Positions 1 through 8,856 of a stretch of DNA of 64,000 nt are shown piece by piece. The stretch's first letter is position 1. Every line of letters begins with the position of its first letter. The notes under the pieces were generated by a model, which saw only the letters and a list, made by a program, of their open reading frames with translations, was not told the DNA's origin and did not search any database. The stretch comes from Actinoplanes sp. M2I2. GTDB taxonomy: Bacteria > Actinomycetota > Actinomycetes > Mycobacteriales > Micromonosporaceae. Location of the stretch: positions 224,771-288,770 of the forward strand of contig NZ_JALPVJ010000013.1 in assembly GCF_023544445.1 (NCBI RefSeq), read 5' to 3'. The position numbers and the translations under genes were made by a program.

Positions 1-612
1 CAGCACCGCGTCGACCGCGACACTCCGATCGAGGAGACCGCGGGTGCCGTGGCTGACCTGATCAGACAGGGCAAGGTACTGCATTTCGGGTTGTCCGAGG
101 CCGCGCCGGACACCATCCGCCGCGCTCACGCCGTGCAACCGGTGACGGCCTTGCAGACCGAGTACTCGCTGTGGACCCGGGACGTGGAGGCCGAGATCCT
201 GCCGCTGCTGCGCGAACTGGGCATCGGCTTCGTGCCGTACTCGCCGCTCGGGCACGGCCTGCTGACCGGGCGGATCCGTACCGTCGACGACTTCGCCGAC
301 GACGACTGGCGCAAGACCAACCCGCGGTTCACCGGGGAGAACTTCCGCCGCAACCTCGCGCTCGTCGACGAGGTCAGGGCGATCGGCGCCGAGATCGGGG
401 CCACCCCGGCCCAGACCGCCCTCGCCTGGATCCTGACCCGGGGCGACGACATCGCCCCGATCCCCGGCACCCGCCGGGTGTCCCGCGTCGAGGAGAACAC
501 CGCCGCCGACGGCATCGAACTCGGCGCCGACCAGCTCAAGCGTCTCGACTCGCTGGAACCCGCCGCCGGTGACCGCCACGACGAGGCCACCATGTCCGCG
601 ATCGACCGCTGA
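1..612 (+). CDS. Aldo/keto reductase, 5' end outside the window
   Basis: C-terminal about 203 residues of an NADPH-dependent aldo/keto reductase, a TIM barrel that reduces aldehydes and ketones in the cytoplasm. The frame is open from base 1, so the start lies upstream. Visible family features are HRVDRDTPIEETAGAV near the left edge, then LSEAAPDTIRRAHAV, LQTEYSLWTRD, FVPYSPLGHGLLTGR, and near the end the cofactor-binding stretch PIPGTRRVSRVEENTAA. This is the usual order of the C-terminal half of the bacterial AKR11/AKR13-like group. The true substrate cannot be told. It ends facing the GH16 gene, with a strong hairpin between them. Confidence 0.93.
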   Translation, partial: QHRVDRDTPIEETAGAVADLIRQGKVLHFGLSEAAPDTIRRAHAVQPVTALQTEYSLWTRDVEAEILPLLRELGIGFVPYSPLGHGLLTGRIRTVDDFADDDWRKTNPRFTGENFRRNLALVDEVRAIGAEIGATPAQTALAWILTRGDDIAPIPGTRRVSRVEENTAADGIELGADQLKRLDSLEPAAGDRHDEATMSAIDR

Positions 613-639
613 CCGGAACCGGCCGGGCCTGAGCACGAA

Positions 640-670
640 AACGCCGGCAGCCTCCAGGGCTGCCGGCGTT
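640..670. terminator. Bidirectional hairpin terminator
   Basis: Perfect 13-bp stem, AACGCCGGCAGCC pairing with its complement, around a 5-base loop. It lies in the 75-bp gap between two convergent genes. A short A run precedes it, so it can serve the aldo/keto reductase on the plus strand and the glucanase on the minus strand. Confidence 0.85.
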
Positions 671-687
671 CCGGGTCGTGCAGCGGG

Positions 688-1947
688 TCAGGCGCGCGCC
701 CACTTCTGGTTGGAGCCGCCGGTGCAGTCCCACAGCTGGAGCTGGGCGCCGTTGGCGGTGTTGCGGTCCTTGACGTCGACGCACTTGTTGGCCGAGACGT
801 TCCGGAGGTCGCCCGAGGCCGACAGGGTGAACCGTTGCACCGCGTTGTTGTTGCAGGCGACCAGCTGGATCGGGGTGCCGTTGGTGAGGGCTCCGCCGGC
901 CGGGTCCATGCACTTGCCCATCGAGCGCATCGTTCCGTCGCCGTTGGCTGCCCACTGCTGCGCCGCGGTGCCGTTGCAGTCGTACGTCTGCAGGCGGGCC
1001 CCGTCCACCGGGTTGCCCCCGGGGATGTCGATGCAGCGACCGCTCAGGCTCGACTTGAGCGCGTTGCCGCCCCCGGTCGCGGGTGGCGGCGTCGTGGCGG
1101 CCGGCGGCGTCGTGCCGGTCGTGGTGTTGACGTGCACGTAGTCGACCAGCATCCGGCTCTCGTTGGGCAGGCCGGCCGGGTTGCCCTGGCCGAAGTTACC
1201 GCCCACGGCGAGGTTGAGGATGATGAAGAACGGGTGGTCGAACACCCAGCGCGCGCCGTTCTTGGCCGCCGCCAGCGAGGCCGGCGTGGCCCGGAAGTAC
1301 TCGCGGCCGTCCACGGTCCAGACGATCAGGTTGGGCGACCAGTCCACGGCGTACGTGTGGAAGGCCTCATACCACGGCGAGCCGGCGTTGAGGATGCCGC
1401 CGAAGGAGCCGCCGCCGGAGTAGCCGGGGCCGTGCAGCGTGCCGAACAGCTGGTTCGGTTCGCGGCCGACGACCTCCATGATGTCGATCTCGCCGTCGGT
1501 CGGCCAGTTGCCGCCGCCCAGCATCCAGAACGCGGGCCAGAGGCCGGAGCCGTTGGGGACCTGGATGCGAGCCTCGACGTGCCCGTACTGCTGGGTGAAC
1601 TTGCCGGCCGTCTGGATGCGGCCGGAAGTGAACTGGCAGGTGCCGTTCCAGCAGTCGTTGTGCCCGCCGCTGCCCTTGCGGGCGGTGATGACCAGGTTGC
1701 CCTGACCGTCCATGGCGACGTTGCTGGTGCCGCTGGTGTAGTACTGCAGCTCCTGGTTGCCGAAGCCGCTGCCACCGGTGTCGAAGTTCCACTTCGAGGT
1801 ATCCACGCCGGTGCCGGCGGGGCCGTTGAAGTCCTCGTTCCACACCACGGCCGCTTCGGCCGTGTCGCTCCTGGAGGCGACGGTCAAGCCGGCGCCCAGG
1901 GCCACCGCGACGACAGCCGCCGCGATGAGAAATCTTGATCTACGCAT
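688..1947 (-). CDS. Secreted GH16 endo-beta-1,3-glucanase with ricin-type lectin domain
   Basis: A 419-residue exported glycosidase, probably cleaving beta-1,3-glucans such as laminarin or fungal wall glucan. Residues 1-32 are a signal peptide (basic start, hydrophobic core, AEA-A end). The GH16 domain runs from about 35 to 277 with the signature DGEIDIMEVVG near residue 151, which places the nucleophile and acid/base at E153 and E158. A Thr/Pro linker (about 278-297) leads to a C-terminal ricin B/CBM13 domain with CIDIPGG, CMDPAGG and CVDV repeats and QxW motifs. The ATG start is preceded by GAGGAA at good spacing. The exact substrate is inferred from the family. Confidence 0.93.
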   Translation of the reverse strand: MRRSRFLIAAAVVAVALGAGLTVASRSDTAEAAVVWNEDFNGPAGTGVDTSKWNFDTGGSGFGNQELQYYTSGTSNVAMDGQGNLVITARKGSGGHNDCWNGTCQFTSGRIQTAGKFTQQYGHVEARIQVPNGSGLWPAFWMLGGGNWPTDGEIDIMEVVGREPNQLFGTLHGPGYSGGGSFGGILNAGSPWYEAFHTYAVDWSPNLIVWTVDGREYFRATPASLAAAKNGARWVFDHPFFIILNLAVGGNFGQGNPAGLPNESRMLVDYVHVNTTTGTTPPAATTPPPATGGGNALKSSLSGRCIDIPGGNPVDGARLQTYDCNGTAAQQWAANGDGTMRSMGKCMDPAGGALTNGTPIQLVACNNNAVQRFTLSASGDLRNVSANKCVDVKDRNTANGAQLQLWDCTGGSNQKWARA

Positions 1948-2267
1948 CGGGGTTCCTCGGGGGAGGGGGTGATGAACAGCAGTCGGGGCCGGTCCGGACC
2001 GGTCGAGCAGATGCCCAGCTCACGGCCTCGCTTGCTCCCGCCACCGTAACGACGGGGCGGCCTGGTCGGCCGGACAGATCGCGGTGTCTTAAAGCTGTGT
2101 TAAGGAGATGTGGCTGAACCGGCAGACTTCTTACCCGTGCTTCGGAAAAGCGTTATCCGCGGGATCGGCGGCCGGCGGCTCATCAGTTTCTGACATCCCG
2201 TCCTCAGGCTTCGGTAGTCCGCGAACGAACCGTCGCTTTCTCTGCGGCGATCGCGCGGGGCCGGAGG
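1948..2267. other. Divergent intergenic region, GH16 / deacetylase
   Basis: About 320 bases that must contain the promoters of the minus-strand glucanase and the plus-strand deacetylase operon. The only structure I see is an inverted repeat CTTAA-N7-TTAAG at 2088-2104. No GAGAGCGCTCTC-type glycosidase operator, as found before the beta-helix gene at 32.8 kb, is present here. Confidence 0.5.
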
Positions 2268-3068
2268 GTGATGATGTCGATGACGCAACAACCGTGGACC
2301 GGCGGCCGGCGGGTGCTTCTCGCCCTCGGCGGTCTGTCTCTGCTCGGCGCCTGCGCGCAGCCGCGGCCGGAACCGCCCGAGCTCGCTCCGGTGACGGTCC
2401 GGCCGTCGCCGTCGCCGTCGCCGACACCGCCGTCGCCCTCGCCGACGCGGCGGCCCCGCCCGGTTCAGAAGGAGCCGCGGTACGTCGTACCGGCGGCAAC
2501 GGCCGGCTCGGGCTCGCGGGTCGTGGCGCTCACCTTCGACGACGGCCCGCATCCGGCCTACACCCCGCAGGTGCTCAAGCTCCTGCGGAAACACCAGGTC
2601 AAGGCCACCTTCTTCGTGATCGGACAGTACGCTGCGGCTCATCCCGACCTCGTCCGGTCCATCGTTGCCGACGGCCATGCGGTCGGCACCCACACCTGGT
2701 CACACGCCGACGTCAGCCGGTTGCCGGCCGGACGCGTGCGGACCGAGGTGGGCCGGGCCGTGGACACCGTCGCCACGACGGCGGGCCGGGCACCCGAGTT
2801 CTTCCGGGCCCCGTACGGGAGTTGGTCACGCACGACCTTCGAGGTGTGCGCGGCGCTGGGGCAGACCTCGATCGCCTGGGACGTCGACCCGCGGGACTGG
2901 GAGAACCCCGGTGCCGCGGTGATCCGCTCGACGATCCTGAACCAGGTCGGCAACCGGTCGATCGTGCTGACCCACGACGGCGGCGGGGACCGCGCGCAGA
3001 CCGTACGGGCGCTCCGCAGTGTCCTTCCCGTCCTGCTCGACACCGGCTACCGGTTCGTGGGGGTGTGA
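2268..3068 (+). CDS. Lipoprotein polysaccharide deacetylase (NodB domain)
   Basis: A 266-residue exported lipoprotein that removes acetyl groups from a cell-wall or other N-acetylated glycan. The lipobox LSLLGAC puts the lipidated Cys at residue 29. A Pro/Ser/Thr-rich spacer (about 40-65) then leads to the NodB domain (about 84-266). All five motifs are present: TFDDGPHPAYTP (D91, D92), THTWSHADV (H142, H146), FRAPYGSW (R180), WDVDPRDW and LTHDGGG (H236). These supply the metal and catalytic residues of carbohydrate esterase family 4. Starts at residues 1, 2, 3 or 5 are possible and would not change the lipobox. It is coupled to the LCP gene 3 bases downstream, which fits cell-wall remodelling. 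Confidence 0.93.
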   Translation: MMMSMTQQPWTGGRRVLLALGGLSLLGACAQPRPEPPELAPVTVRPSPSPSPTPPSPSPTRRPRPVQKEPRYVVPAATAGSGSRVVALTFDDGPHPAYTPQVLKLLRKHQVKATFFVIGQYAAAHPDLVRSIVADGHAVGTHTWSHADVSRLPAGRVRTEVGRAVDTVATTAGRAPEFFRAPYGSWSRTTFEVCAALGQTSIAWDVDPRDWENPGAAVIRSTILNQVGNRSIVLTHDGGGDRAQTVRALRSVLPVLLDTGYRFVGV

Positions 3069-3071
3069 GCG

Positions 3072-4154
3072 ATGACCGAACGTCGTCCTCCGCGCCGCCT
3101 GCGGTTGGTCCTCGCCGTGGTCCTCGCCGTCCTGGTCATCGGGTCGACGGCCGCCGTCGCCGGGATGCGGCTGCTGTCGGACCGCTACGAGGACGCGGTC
3201 GACCGGGCCGACCTGCTGCCTCCCGCCCCGGCGCGGTCCGGTGGCGGCCCGACCGAGCCGCCCAAGGTCAAAGGGCCGATGAACCTGCTGCTCATCGGGT
3301 CGGACAGCCGCACGACCGGCGAACCGGGGGACGGGCGTAGCGACGTCGTCATCCTCGTGCACATCCCCGCGTCGACCGGCCGCGCCTACGTGATCTCCAT
3401 TCCGCGCGACACGTACCTCCCGATCGCCACCGCCGACGGCGAGCGCGGATCCCGGAACAAGGTCAACGCGGCCTTCGCCTGGGGCGGCGCACCCCGGCTG
3501 GTCCAGACGATCGACCGGTTCGCCGGCATCACCGTCGACTGGCCGGTCATCGTGGACTTCGCCGGCATCCGCAAGCTCACCGACCTGGTCGGCGGCGTCG
3601 ACGTCACCATCGACAAGAGGAGCGTCGACTCCTACCGCTTCCTGCCCGAGGGCAGCCCCTACCCGTCGGCGCCGTGCACCGACCCGCGGGGCCGGACCCG
3701 GCGCTGTGTCGCCTTCCCCGCCGGCAAGGTCCACCTCGACGGCAAACTTGCCGAGTTCTACGTCCGCCAGCGCCGCGGCCTGCCCAACGACGACCTCGAC
3801 CGGTCCCGGCGTCATCAGCAGTACCTGCGCGCGCTGGCCGAGAAGATCGCCGACCGGAACATGCTCACCGACCCGCGGGGCCTGGACCGGCTGGTCCGTA
3901 CGGCGGCCGGCATGCTCACCGTCGACCGGCGCATGCCGGTGCAACGCCTCGCGCTCACGCTTCGCCACCTGCGCGCGAAGGACCTGGCCTTCGTGACCTT
4001 GCCCATCGCGGAGAACCGGGACATCCCCGGGATCGGCGCGGTGATGGTGCCCGACCAGGCGCGCTGCCGCGAGTTGTTCGCCGCGCTGCGCGGCGGCCGG
4101 CTCGACGACTACCTGCGCCGATACCCACCCAACGACGTGCGGCACGGTCGCTGA
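3072..4154 (+). CDS. LCP family (LytR-CpsA-Psr) cell-wall phosphotransferase
   Basis: A 360-residue membrane-anchored enzyme that transfers lipid-linked glycopolymers to peptidoglycan. There is one N-terminal transmembrane segment (about 11-31) with a basic cytoplasmic tip, a short Pro-rich stem, then the LCP domain from about 68. Key residues are in LLIGSDSR (D78, R80), GRSDVVILVHI (D91) and ISIPRDTYLPI (R112, D113), which bind polyprenyl phosphate and Mg. The ATG lies 3 bases after the stop of the deacetylase, so the two form an operon. Both products act at the outer face of the membrane on wall polymers. Confidence 0.93.
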   Translation: MTERRPPRRLRLVLAVVLAVLVIGSTAAVAGMRLLSDRYEDAVDRADLLPPAPARSGGGPTEPPKVKGPMNLLLIGSDSRTTGEPGDGRSDVVILVHIPASTGRAYVISIPRDTYLPIATADGERGSRNKVNAAFAWGGAPRLVQTIDRFAGITVDWPVIVDFAGIRKLTDLVGGVDVTIDKRSVDSYRFLPEGSPYPSAPCTDPRGRTRRCVAFPAGKVHLDGKLAEFYVRQRRGLPNDDLDRSRRHQQYLRALAEKIADRNMLTDPRGLDRLVRTAAGMLTVDRRMPVQRLALTLRHLRAKDLAFVTLPIAENRDIPGIGAVMVPDQARCRELFAALRGGRLDDYLRRYPPNDVRHGR

Positions 4155-4356
4155 GCGCTCCGCCCGGCGGTCGACCGACGGCGTGGGCGTGGAAGGTTCA
4201 CCCGAGGGCCGCGGTTGCGGCCTGGCCGGCCCGGAACTGTCCCTGAGCGGGGACATCGGTACGAACCGACGTCCGGTGGCGCCGCGAGGGTCCACTTTGT
4301 AGCGACAAAACCGGTACAGTGCCCAGAACCGATCTCCGACGTCGACAGGGGAGACT

Positions 4357-5175
4357 GTGACCGGGACAGAACCCGCGCCGTCGGTCATCGACTCGTCCGT
4401 GCCGCATCCGGCCCGCCGCTACGACTACTGGCTGGGCGGCAAGGACAACTTCGCGGCCGATCGGGAATCGGCCGACGCCATCGAGGCCAAGTTCCCCGGG
4501 ATGCGTGCCGGGATCCGCGCCAACCGCGCCGCGCTGCGCCGGATGACCGAGTTCCTGGCCGCCGAGGCCGGCGTGCGGCAATTCCTGGACATCGGCACCG
4601 GCCTGCCGACCGCCGACAACACCCATGAGGTCGCCCAGCGATCAGCTCCGCAGACCCGGGTGCTCTACGTCGACAACGACCCGCTGGTCATGTCCCATGC
4701 CCGGGCGCTGCTGACCAGCAGTCCCGAGGGGGCCACCGACTACATCGAGGCCGACCTGCGCGATCCGGGAGCCATCCTGGACGCCGCGCGCAAGCGGCAG
4801 GCGCTGGACTTCTCCGAGCCGGTGGCGCTGATGCTGATCGCCGTCCTGCACTTCGTCCCGCCCGGCCGCGGCCAGGCTCAGGACATCGTGCGGACGTTGG
4901 TCGACGCGCTGCCCGCCGGCAGCTATGTGGCCGCGACGCACTTCACCGTCGACTTCATGCCGCCCGAGGAGCAGGCCCGCTATCAGCAGCTGCTGGACGC
5001 GGGCATCAGCGACATCTGGCCGCGCGACCGGGCTGCCTTCGCCGCGTTGTTCGACGGCCTGGACCTGGTCGATCCCGGCATCGAACTGATCAGCCGGTGG
5101 CGGCCCGACGCGCAGGCCGACACCACCGACCCCAGCCGGATCAGCATCTGGGGCGGCGTAGCCCGCAAGCCGTGA
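4357..5175 (+). CDS. SAM-dependent methyltransferase, DUF574 (Methyltransf_19) family
   Basis: A 272-residue cytoplasmic methyltransferase of a family much expanded in actinomycetes; substrates of most members are unknown. The hallmark N-terminus HPARRYDYWLGGKDNFAADR is at about 17-36, the SAM-binding motif FLDIGTGLPTADNTHE at about 76-91, and an acidic motif VLYVDNDPLVMSHARA follows. The GTG start is preceded by AGGGGAGA at correct spacing. It stands alone with about 200 bases upstream and 300 downstream free of genes, so it is probably monocistronic. Confidence 0.92.
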   Translation: MTGTEPAPSVIDSSVPHPARRYDYWLGGKDNFAADRESADAIEAKFPGMRAGIRANRAALRRMTEFLAAEAGVRQFLDIGTGLPTADNTHEVAQRSAPQTRVLYVDNDPLVMSHARALLTSSPEGATDYIEADLRDPGAILDAARKRQALDFSEPVALMLIAVLHFVPPGRGQAQDIVRTLVDALPAGSYVAATHFTVDFMPPEEQARYQQLLDAGISDIWPRDRAAFAALFDGLDLVDPGIELISRWRPDAQADTTDPSRISIWGGVARKP

Positions 5176-5488
5176 TCCGCCGCCTTCGTACGTGAGGCCG
5201 CCTCGGGTCGTTCGGTGCGGGCCGGGCACAAAGATTCTTCACATCTCCGGGCCCGCCGTCGGGTCGCGGAACGCCGTCCTCTGTTCTCTACAAGCCGCTG
5301 AGCTGCGGCGATGGGGCTCCCGGTGCGGGGCTGGGCCACGGCTGCCGCCGGCGTACTCGGCCGAACGGTGCCCCTGCGGAAGGTCCGACCGGCGGCCGAG
5401 GGTAGCCGTCCGGACGACATCCGGTGTGGGTTTAATCCGGTTTTCCTCCCTGTAAGACGCGTTACAACCCCGTACGGGAGGATTTGCA
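5176..5488. other. Intergenic, no gene seen
   Basis: About 313 bases with no convincing coding frame. The right end carries a good ribosome binding site (GGGAGGA at about 5477-5483) for the secreted protein at 5489. No clear terminator hairpin was found for the methyltransferase. Confidence 0.5.
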
Positions 5489-6076
5489 ATGAATAAGCTC
5501 ACCCGCGCCCTGACCCTGGGAGGGGTCGGCGCGCTCACCGCCCTGACCTTCGGCATGGGTCCGGCCCAGGCGGCTCCGGCCGCCCCGGTCTCCCCGGAGA
5601 GCAAGACCACGGCCAGCCAGAACGTGTGGCGGGGCGAGAGCCAGATCGTCGGCTTCTACCGTTCGCTGGGCGCCTGCGAGCTCGCCGGCCAGTACGGCGA
5701 GCGGGCCGGTGCGTGGGACGACCACGACTGCACCGTCGTTCGGGTCGGCCCGCGTCGGGGCGCCTGGGCCCTCGAGGTCGCCGACTACGACAACTGGGGC
5801 CGGTTCGGCTTCGGCCGGCCGTTCCAGGTCGTCCGTGGCTTCCCGACCCAGTTCCGTCCCGTCTGGGCCGGTCAGTTCCGTCCGGGTCACCACGGTAAGT
5901 TCCGGTTCTTCCGGCCGGGCACGCACCGTAACGACTGGATCCGGGACCGGGACCGCCGGCACCACCACGGCCGGGACTGGGACCGCGACAACCGTGGCGG
6001 CTGGGACCGCGACCGTGACGGCCGTGGCGGTCGTGACGGCCGTGACGGTCGTGACGGTCGTGACGGTCGTCGCTGA
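5489..6076 (+). CDS. Small secreted basic protein with RDG repeat tail
   Basis: A 195-residue protein of unknown function. Residues 1-28 form a clear signal peptide ending GPAQAAPA. The mature part begins with a short domain containing NVWRGESQIVGFYRSLGACE and DDHDCTVVRVG; the two Cys may form a disulfide. From about residue 115 it becomes rich in Arg, Phe, His, Asp and Trp, and it ends in near-perfect RDG repeats encoded by a 9-bp tandem repeat. The folded part looks like a small secreted actinobacterial domain with no assigned function; the charged tail could bind polyanions or the wall. The ATG has a strong GGGAGGA site. Confidence 0.85.
   Translation: MNKLTRALTLGGVGALTALTFGMGPAQAAPAAPVSPESKTTASQNVWRGESQIVGFYRSLGACELAGQYGERAGAWDDHDCTVVRVGPRRGAWALEVADYDNWGRFGFGRPFQVVRGFPTQFRPVWAGQFRPGHHGKFRFFRPGTHRNDWIRDRDRRHHHGRDWDRDNRGGWDRDRDGRGGRDGRDGRDGRDGRR
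6013..6070 (+). repeat. 9-bp in-frame tandem repeat (GTGACGGTC-like)
   Basis: About six imperfect copies of a 9-bp unit encode Arg-Asp-Gly at the C-terminus of the small secreted protein. The last copies are identical, so the copy number may vary by slippage without breaking the frame. Confidence 0.8.
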
Positions 6077-6207
6077 ACCAGCGGCTCGTTGAGACTCAGG
6101 GCGGCCCCACCGGCCGCACGGGCGGGCACGGCAGCCCTGGGTCTGACTGAAACACCGCATGGGAGATAGCTCTCTCGCGCGATCCTGGTGCTGATGGGTG
6201 CCTTGTG

Positions 6208-6256
6208 AAAGCCGTGGGCCGTCGGGCGATCGTCTCGCCCGGCGGCCCCGGGCTTT
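6208..6256. terminator. Long bidirectional hairpin terminator
   Basis: The arms at 6208-6229 and 6235-6256 pair over about 20 bp with one T.G pair and a 2-base internal mismatch. AAAGCC at the base pairs with GGCTTT, giving an A run on one side and a T run on the other. It lies between two convergent genes. Confidence 0.88.
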
Positions 6257-6274
6257 GTGCCCGTCGACCGATGG

Positions 6275-7177
6275 TCACCGACCGGGGCCGGTCTCGAGCT
6301 GCTCCTCGGCTGCCCGCAGCGTGGCGGTGGCGAAGTCGGCCAGTTCCTCGCCGTTCGCGTAGTCGTCGGTGAGCATGTGCCGAGCGGTGGCCCAGCCGGC
6401 TGTCGCCCGCAGGCCGGGCCGCAGGGACTCGCTGGAAAGGAACCGCCGCAGGTCCTTGCCGACCTGGTCGCCGCGGTGCGAGGAGAGCCTGCCCGCGCGT
6501 TCGGCCACGGCGGGGAAGTGCCGCGGTACGACGATCAGCCTGTCACCCGGTGGGAAGGTCACGTCCTCGAAGTCGACGCCGTCGAACTCGGGGTAAGTAA
6601 CGTCGGCCGAGGAGAACGTCACCCGCCGCAGGACCGCGTTGTCGTGGGCCCGTCCCAGGAAGCGCGTCTCGGTCAGCGCGCCGGTGAACAGCGAATCCTC
6701 GATCGTGCAACCGGCGAACTCGGCCTTGGGCAGGGCCGGGAAGGTGCACCCGGCGAAGTGGCTGCGCTCGGCCGAGAAGTGCTTCATCCGGCCGCCGGTC
6801 AGGTCGACCGACTGCCAGGTCGTGCCGGCCAGCAGCGTTTCCGTCAGCGTCGCCCGCACCATCGTGCACTGCGTCATCGATCCGTCCGTGAACACCGCCC
6901 GGGCGAGGTCGGCCCCATCGAAACGGCACCCGCTGAAGCGGACATCCTCGAGGTGGGCGTGCGCCATGGTGGCGTACCGGAAATCCACGCCGGCGATCGT
7001 GGCCGCCTGCGCGTCCAGGCCGCCGGCCGGGAAGCCCCGCAAGTCCACCCGGCCGTCCACCACGGACAGCTCGAGCTCGCTCAGGGGGCTGCCATCGGCC
7101 AGCCGCCGAAGCACCTCCGAGCGGAGGCTCCCGGTACGCCAACGGTCGATCAGCGCCGTTGCCTGCTTTATCGGCAC
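6275..7177 (-). CDS. Pentapeptide-repeat protein
   Basis: About 300 residues forming a right-handed quadrilateral beta-helix. Repeats of the A(D/N)LXX type occur through the centre, for example VDFRYATMAH, FDGADLARAVF, FAGCTFPALPKAEFAGC and FSSADVTYPEFDGVDFEDV. The C-terminal 80 residues are helical and unrelated. Functions of such proteins vary (topoisomerase protection, scaffolding) and none can be assigned. In-frame GTG starts exist at 7195, 7186 and 7177; I chose 7177 because GGGGGAGG lies 7 bases upstream of it. The gene is divergent from the FUSC-type membrane protein. Confidence 0.88.
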   Translation of the reverse strand: MPIKQATALIDRWRTGSLRSEVLRRLADGSPLSELELSVVDGRVDLRGFPAGGLDAQAATIAGVDFRYATMAHAHLEDVRFSGCRFDGADLARAVFTDGSMTQCTMVRATLTETLLAGTTWQSVDLTGGRMKHFSAERSHFAGCTFPALPKAEFAGCTIEDSLFTGALTETRFLGRAHDNAVLRRVTFSSADVTYPEFDGVDFEDVTFPPGDRLIVVPRHFPAVAERAGRLSSHRGDQVGKDLRRFLSSESLRPGLRATAGWATARHMLTDDYANGEELADFATATLRAAEEQLETGPGR

Positions 7178-7336
7178 CGTTGGCACCTCCCCCACTCGAG
7201 TTCGCGGTGAGTATGGGCCCGAGGTACGACAATCTCGTGCCGGTGACCGTATTTCCCGTTTCTGCCACCTCCGCCGGCGCCTCGGCGGATAATCTTCGCG
7301 ACCGGATCAACCGCTCGTGAAGAGGAAACCGCAGCG

Positions 7337-8707
7337 TTGCCCCCGTCGCTCGTCGAGTCCGCGCCGATCACGATCGTCGCCGCGAGCCTCCTGCTCTGTG
7401 CGGTGGTCGCGGCGTTGTTGCGCCGTAAGGTCAAGCCGGTCGTCGAGGCCGTCGGCCGTGACGTGCTCGACCGGCTGCGCCCGCACCTGCCGGCCGGCCT
7501 GCGCCGCCTGGCCCGCCGGGCGTACGACCGGGTCGACCCGGCCACGGCACGATCCATCCTGGTGGCGGCGATCGCCGCCGGCATCGCGTGGTCCGCGGCC
7601 CAGACCCTGCATCTGGTCGGCGCGGTGACCGCGGCGATCTCCGCGATCCTGTCGGTGCACCTGAGCGCGCACGCCTCGGTCCGCGAGGGGGCGCGGCGCC
7701 TGGTGGGCACCCTCGCCGGCATCGGGTTCGCGGTGGGCGTGTGGGGCGTGTTCGGCCCGAGCCCGGTGTCGATCGCCGTGATCGCCGGCTGCGGACTCGT
7801 CTTGGGCCGGCTGTTGCGCCTGGGGGACGGCGCGGTCACCGTGCCGGCGACCTCCCTGGGTGTCCTGGTTGCCGGCAGCGCCGTGACCGAGACCTTCGTC
7901 TGGGAGCGGGTCGGGGCGACCGCGCTGGGCATCGTGGTCGGCACGATCCTCTCGCCGCTCGTCGGCGGCCTGACGCCGCTGGAACGGGCGCACCACACGC
8001 TCGCCCACCTGTCCACCGAGATCGCCCGCCTGCTCGGCGACCTCGGAACCGGCGCGGCCCGCGGATACGGCCGGGAGCAGGCCGCGCAGTGGCTGGCGCG
8101 GTCCCGGCAGCTCGGTGAGACCCTCGGCGAGGCGGTAGACGCGGTCGAGGACCTGGACCGCCAGGCCCGCTGGTCGCTGACGACACCGCTGACCGAGGTG
8201 GCCCCCGTGCACCACACCTTCCGCGTCCTCGAGCACGGGGTGCATCAGGTCAACTCGGTGGCCCGCACGATGTTCGACGCCGCCGCCACACCGCACTGTC
8301 CCGGCGTGCCGGACGACATCGGGCCGCTGCTCACGGCCGCGTCGGAGGCGTTCGCCGCGCACGCCACCCTGGAGACCGACCCGGACGCCGACACCACCCA
8401 GGACGCGGACGACCTCGAAGACCTTCTCGACGATCTGCGCGAGGCGCGGCGGCAGACGCTGCAGAAGGTCCGTACCCGGATCGACGACACCGGCGTGCTC
8501 GTCCTCACCGGCTCGATCATCACCGACATCGACCGGATGACCGGGTCGCTGGAGCGGTCGGCGCCGGCGCTGACCGTGGGCGTGCGCGAGGCCGGCCCGG
8601 GCATCCCGGCGGTCTCGGAGGTCGTGCCCGTCGTCCGCAGCTTCTGGGAGAAGGCAGTGACCACCAGAACCGGTCCCGGCGCGGCCGACCGGCGGCCGGA
8701 CCGCTGA
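7337..8707 (+). CDS. FUSC / aromatic-acid-exporter-like membrane protein
   Basis: A 456-residue inner-membrane protein. One N-terminal transmembrane helix (about 8-28) is followed by a basic amphipathic stretch and then a cluster of hydrophobic helices between about 75 and 215, including ILVAAIAAGIAWSAAQTLHL. This matches the first half of the fusaric-acid-resistance/ArAE family. The second half is a long soluble helical region with acidic patches (about 345-375). The family exports aromatic acids or works in envelope stress; no substrate can be read here. The TTG start is supported by AGAGGA about 10 bases upstream. Confidence 0.8.
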   Translation: MPPSLVESAPITIVAASLLLCAVVAALLRRKVKPVVEAVGRDVLDRLRPHLPAGLRRLARRAYDRVDPATARSILVAAIAAGIAWSAAQTLHLVGAVTAAISAILSVHLSAHASVREGARRLVGTLAGIGFAVGVWGVFGPSPVSIAVIAGCGLVLGRLLRLGDGAVTVPATSLGVLVAGSAVTETFVWERVGATALGIVVGTILSPLVGGLTPLERAHHTLAHLSTEIARLLGDLGTGAARGYGREQAAQWLARSRQLGETLGEAVDAVEDLDRQARWSLTTPLTEVAPVHHTFRVLEHGVHQVNSVARTMFDAAATPHCPGVPDDIGPLLTAASEAFAAHATLETDPDADTTQDADDLEDLLDDLREARRQTLQKVRTRIDDTGVLVLTGSIITDIDRMTGSLERSAPALTVGVREAGPGIPAVSEVVPVVRSFWEKAVTTRTGPGAADRRPDR

Positions 8708-8856
8708 CGTCCGGGCGATCCTGCAACCGGCGAACTGATTCGTGGCGCCGGGTCTCGCACAGCTGAAGTCAGTTGACCGATGCCTCTCCGATCGGCCGCG
8801 AGTGACGCTTGCGCTGTCATTCGTCAGCTGTCCAGCGATGTACGGAAGGTTCGACT

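Noticed and set aside
6013..6070. Short tandem repeat resembling a repeat array
   Set aside because: Unit of 9 bp, no spacers, in frame inside a gene; not a CRISPR.
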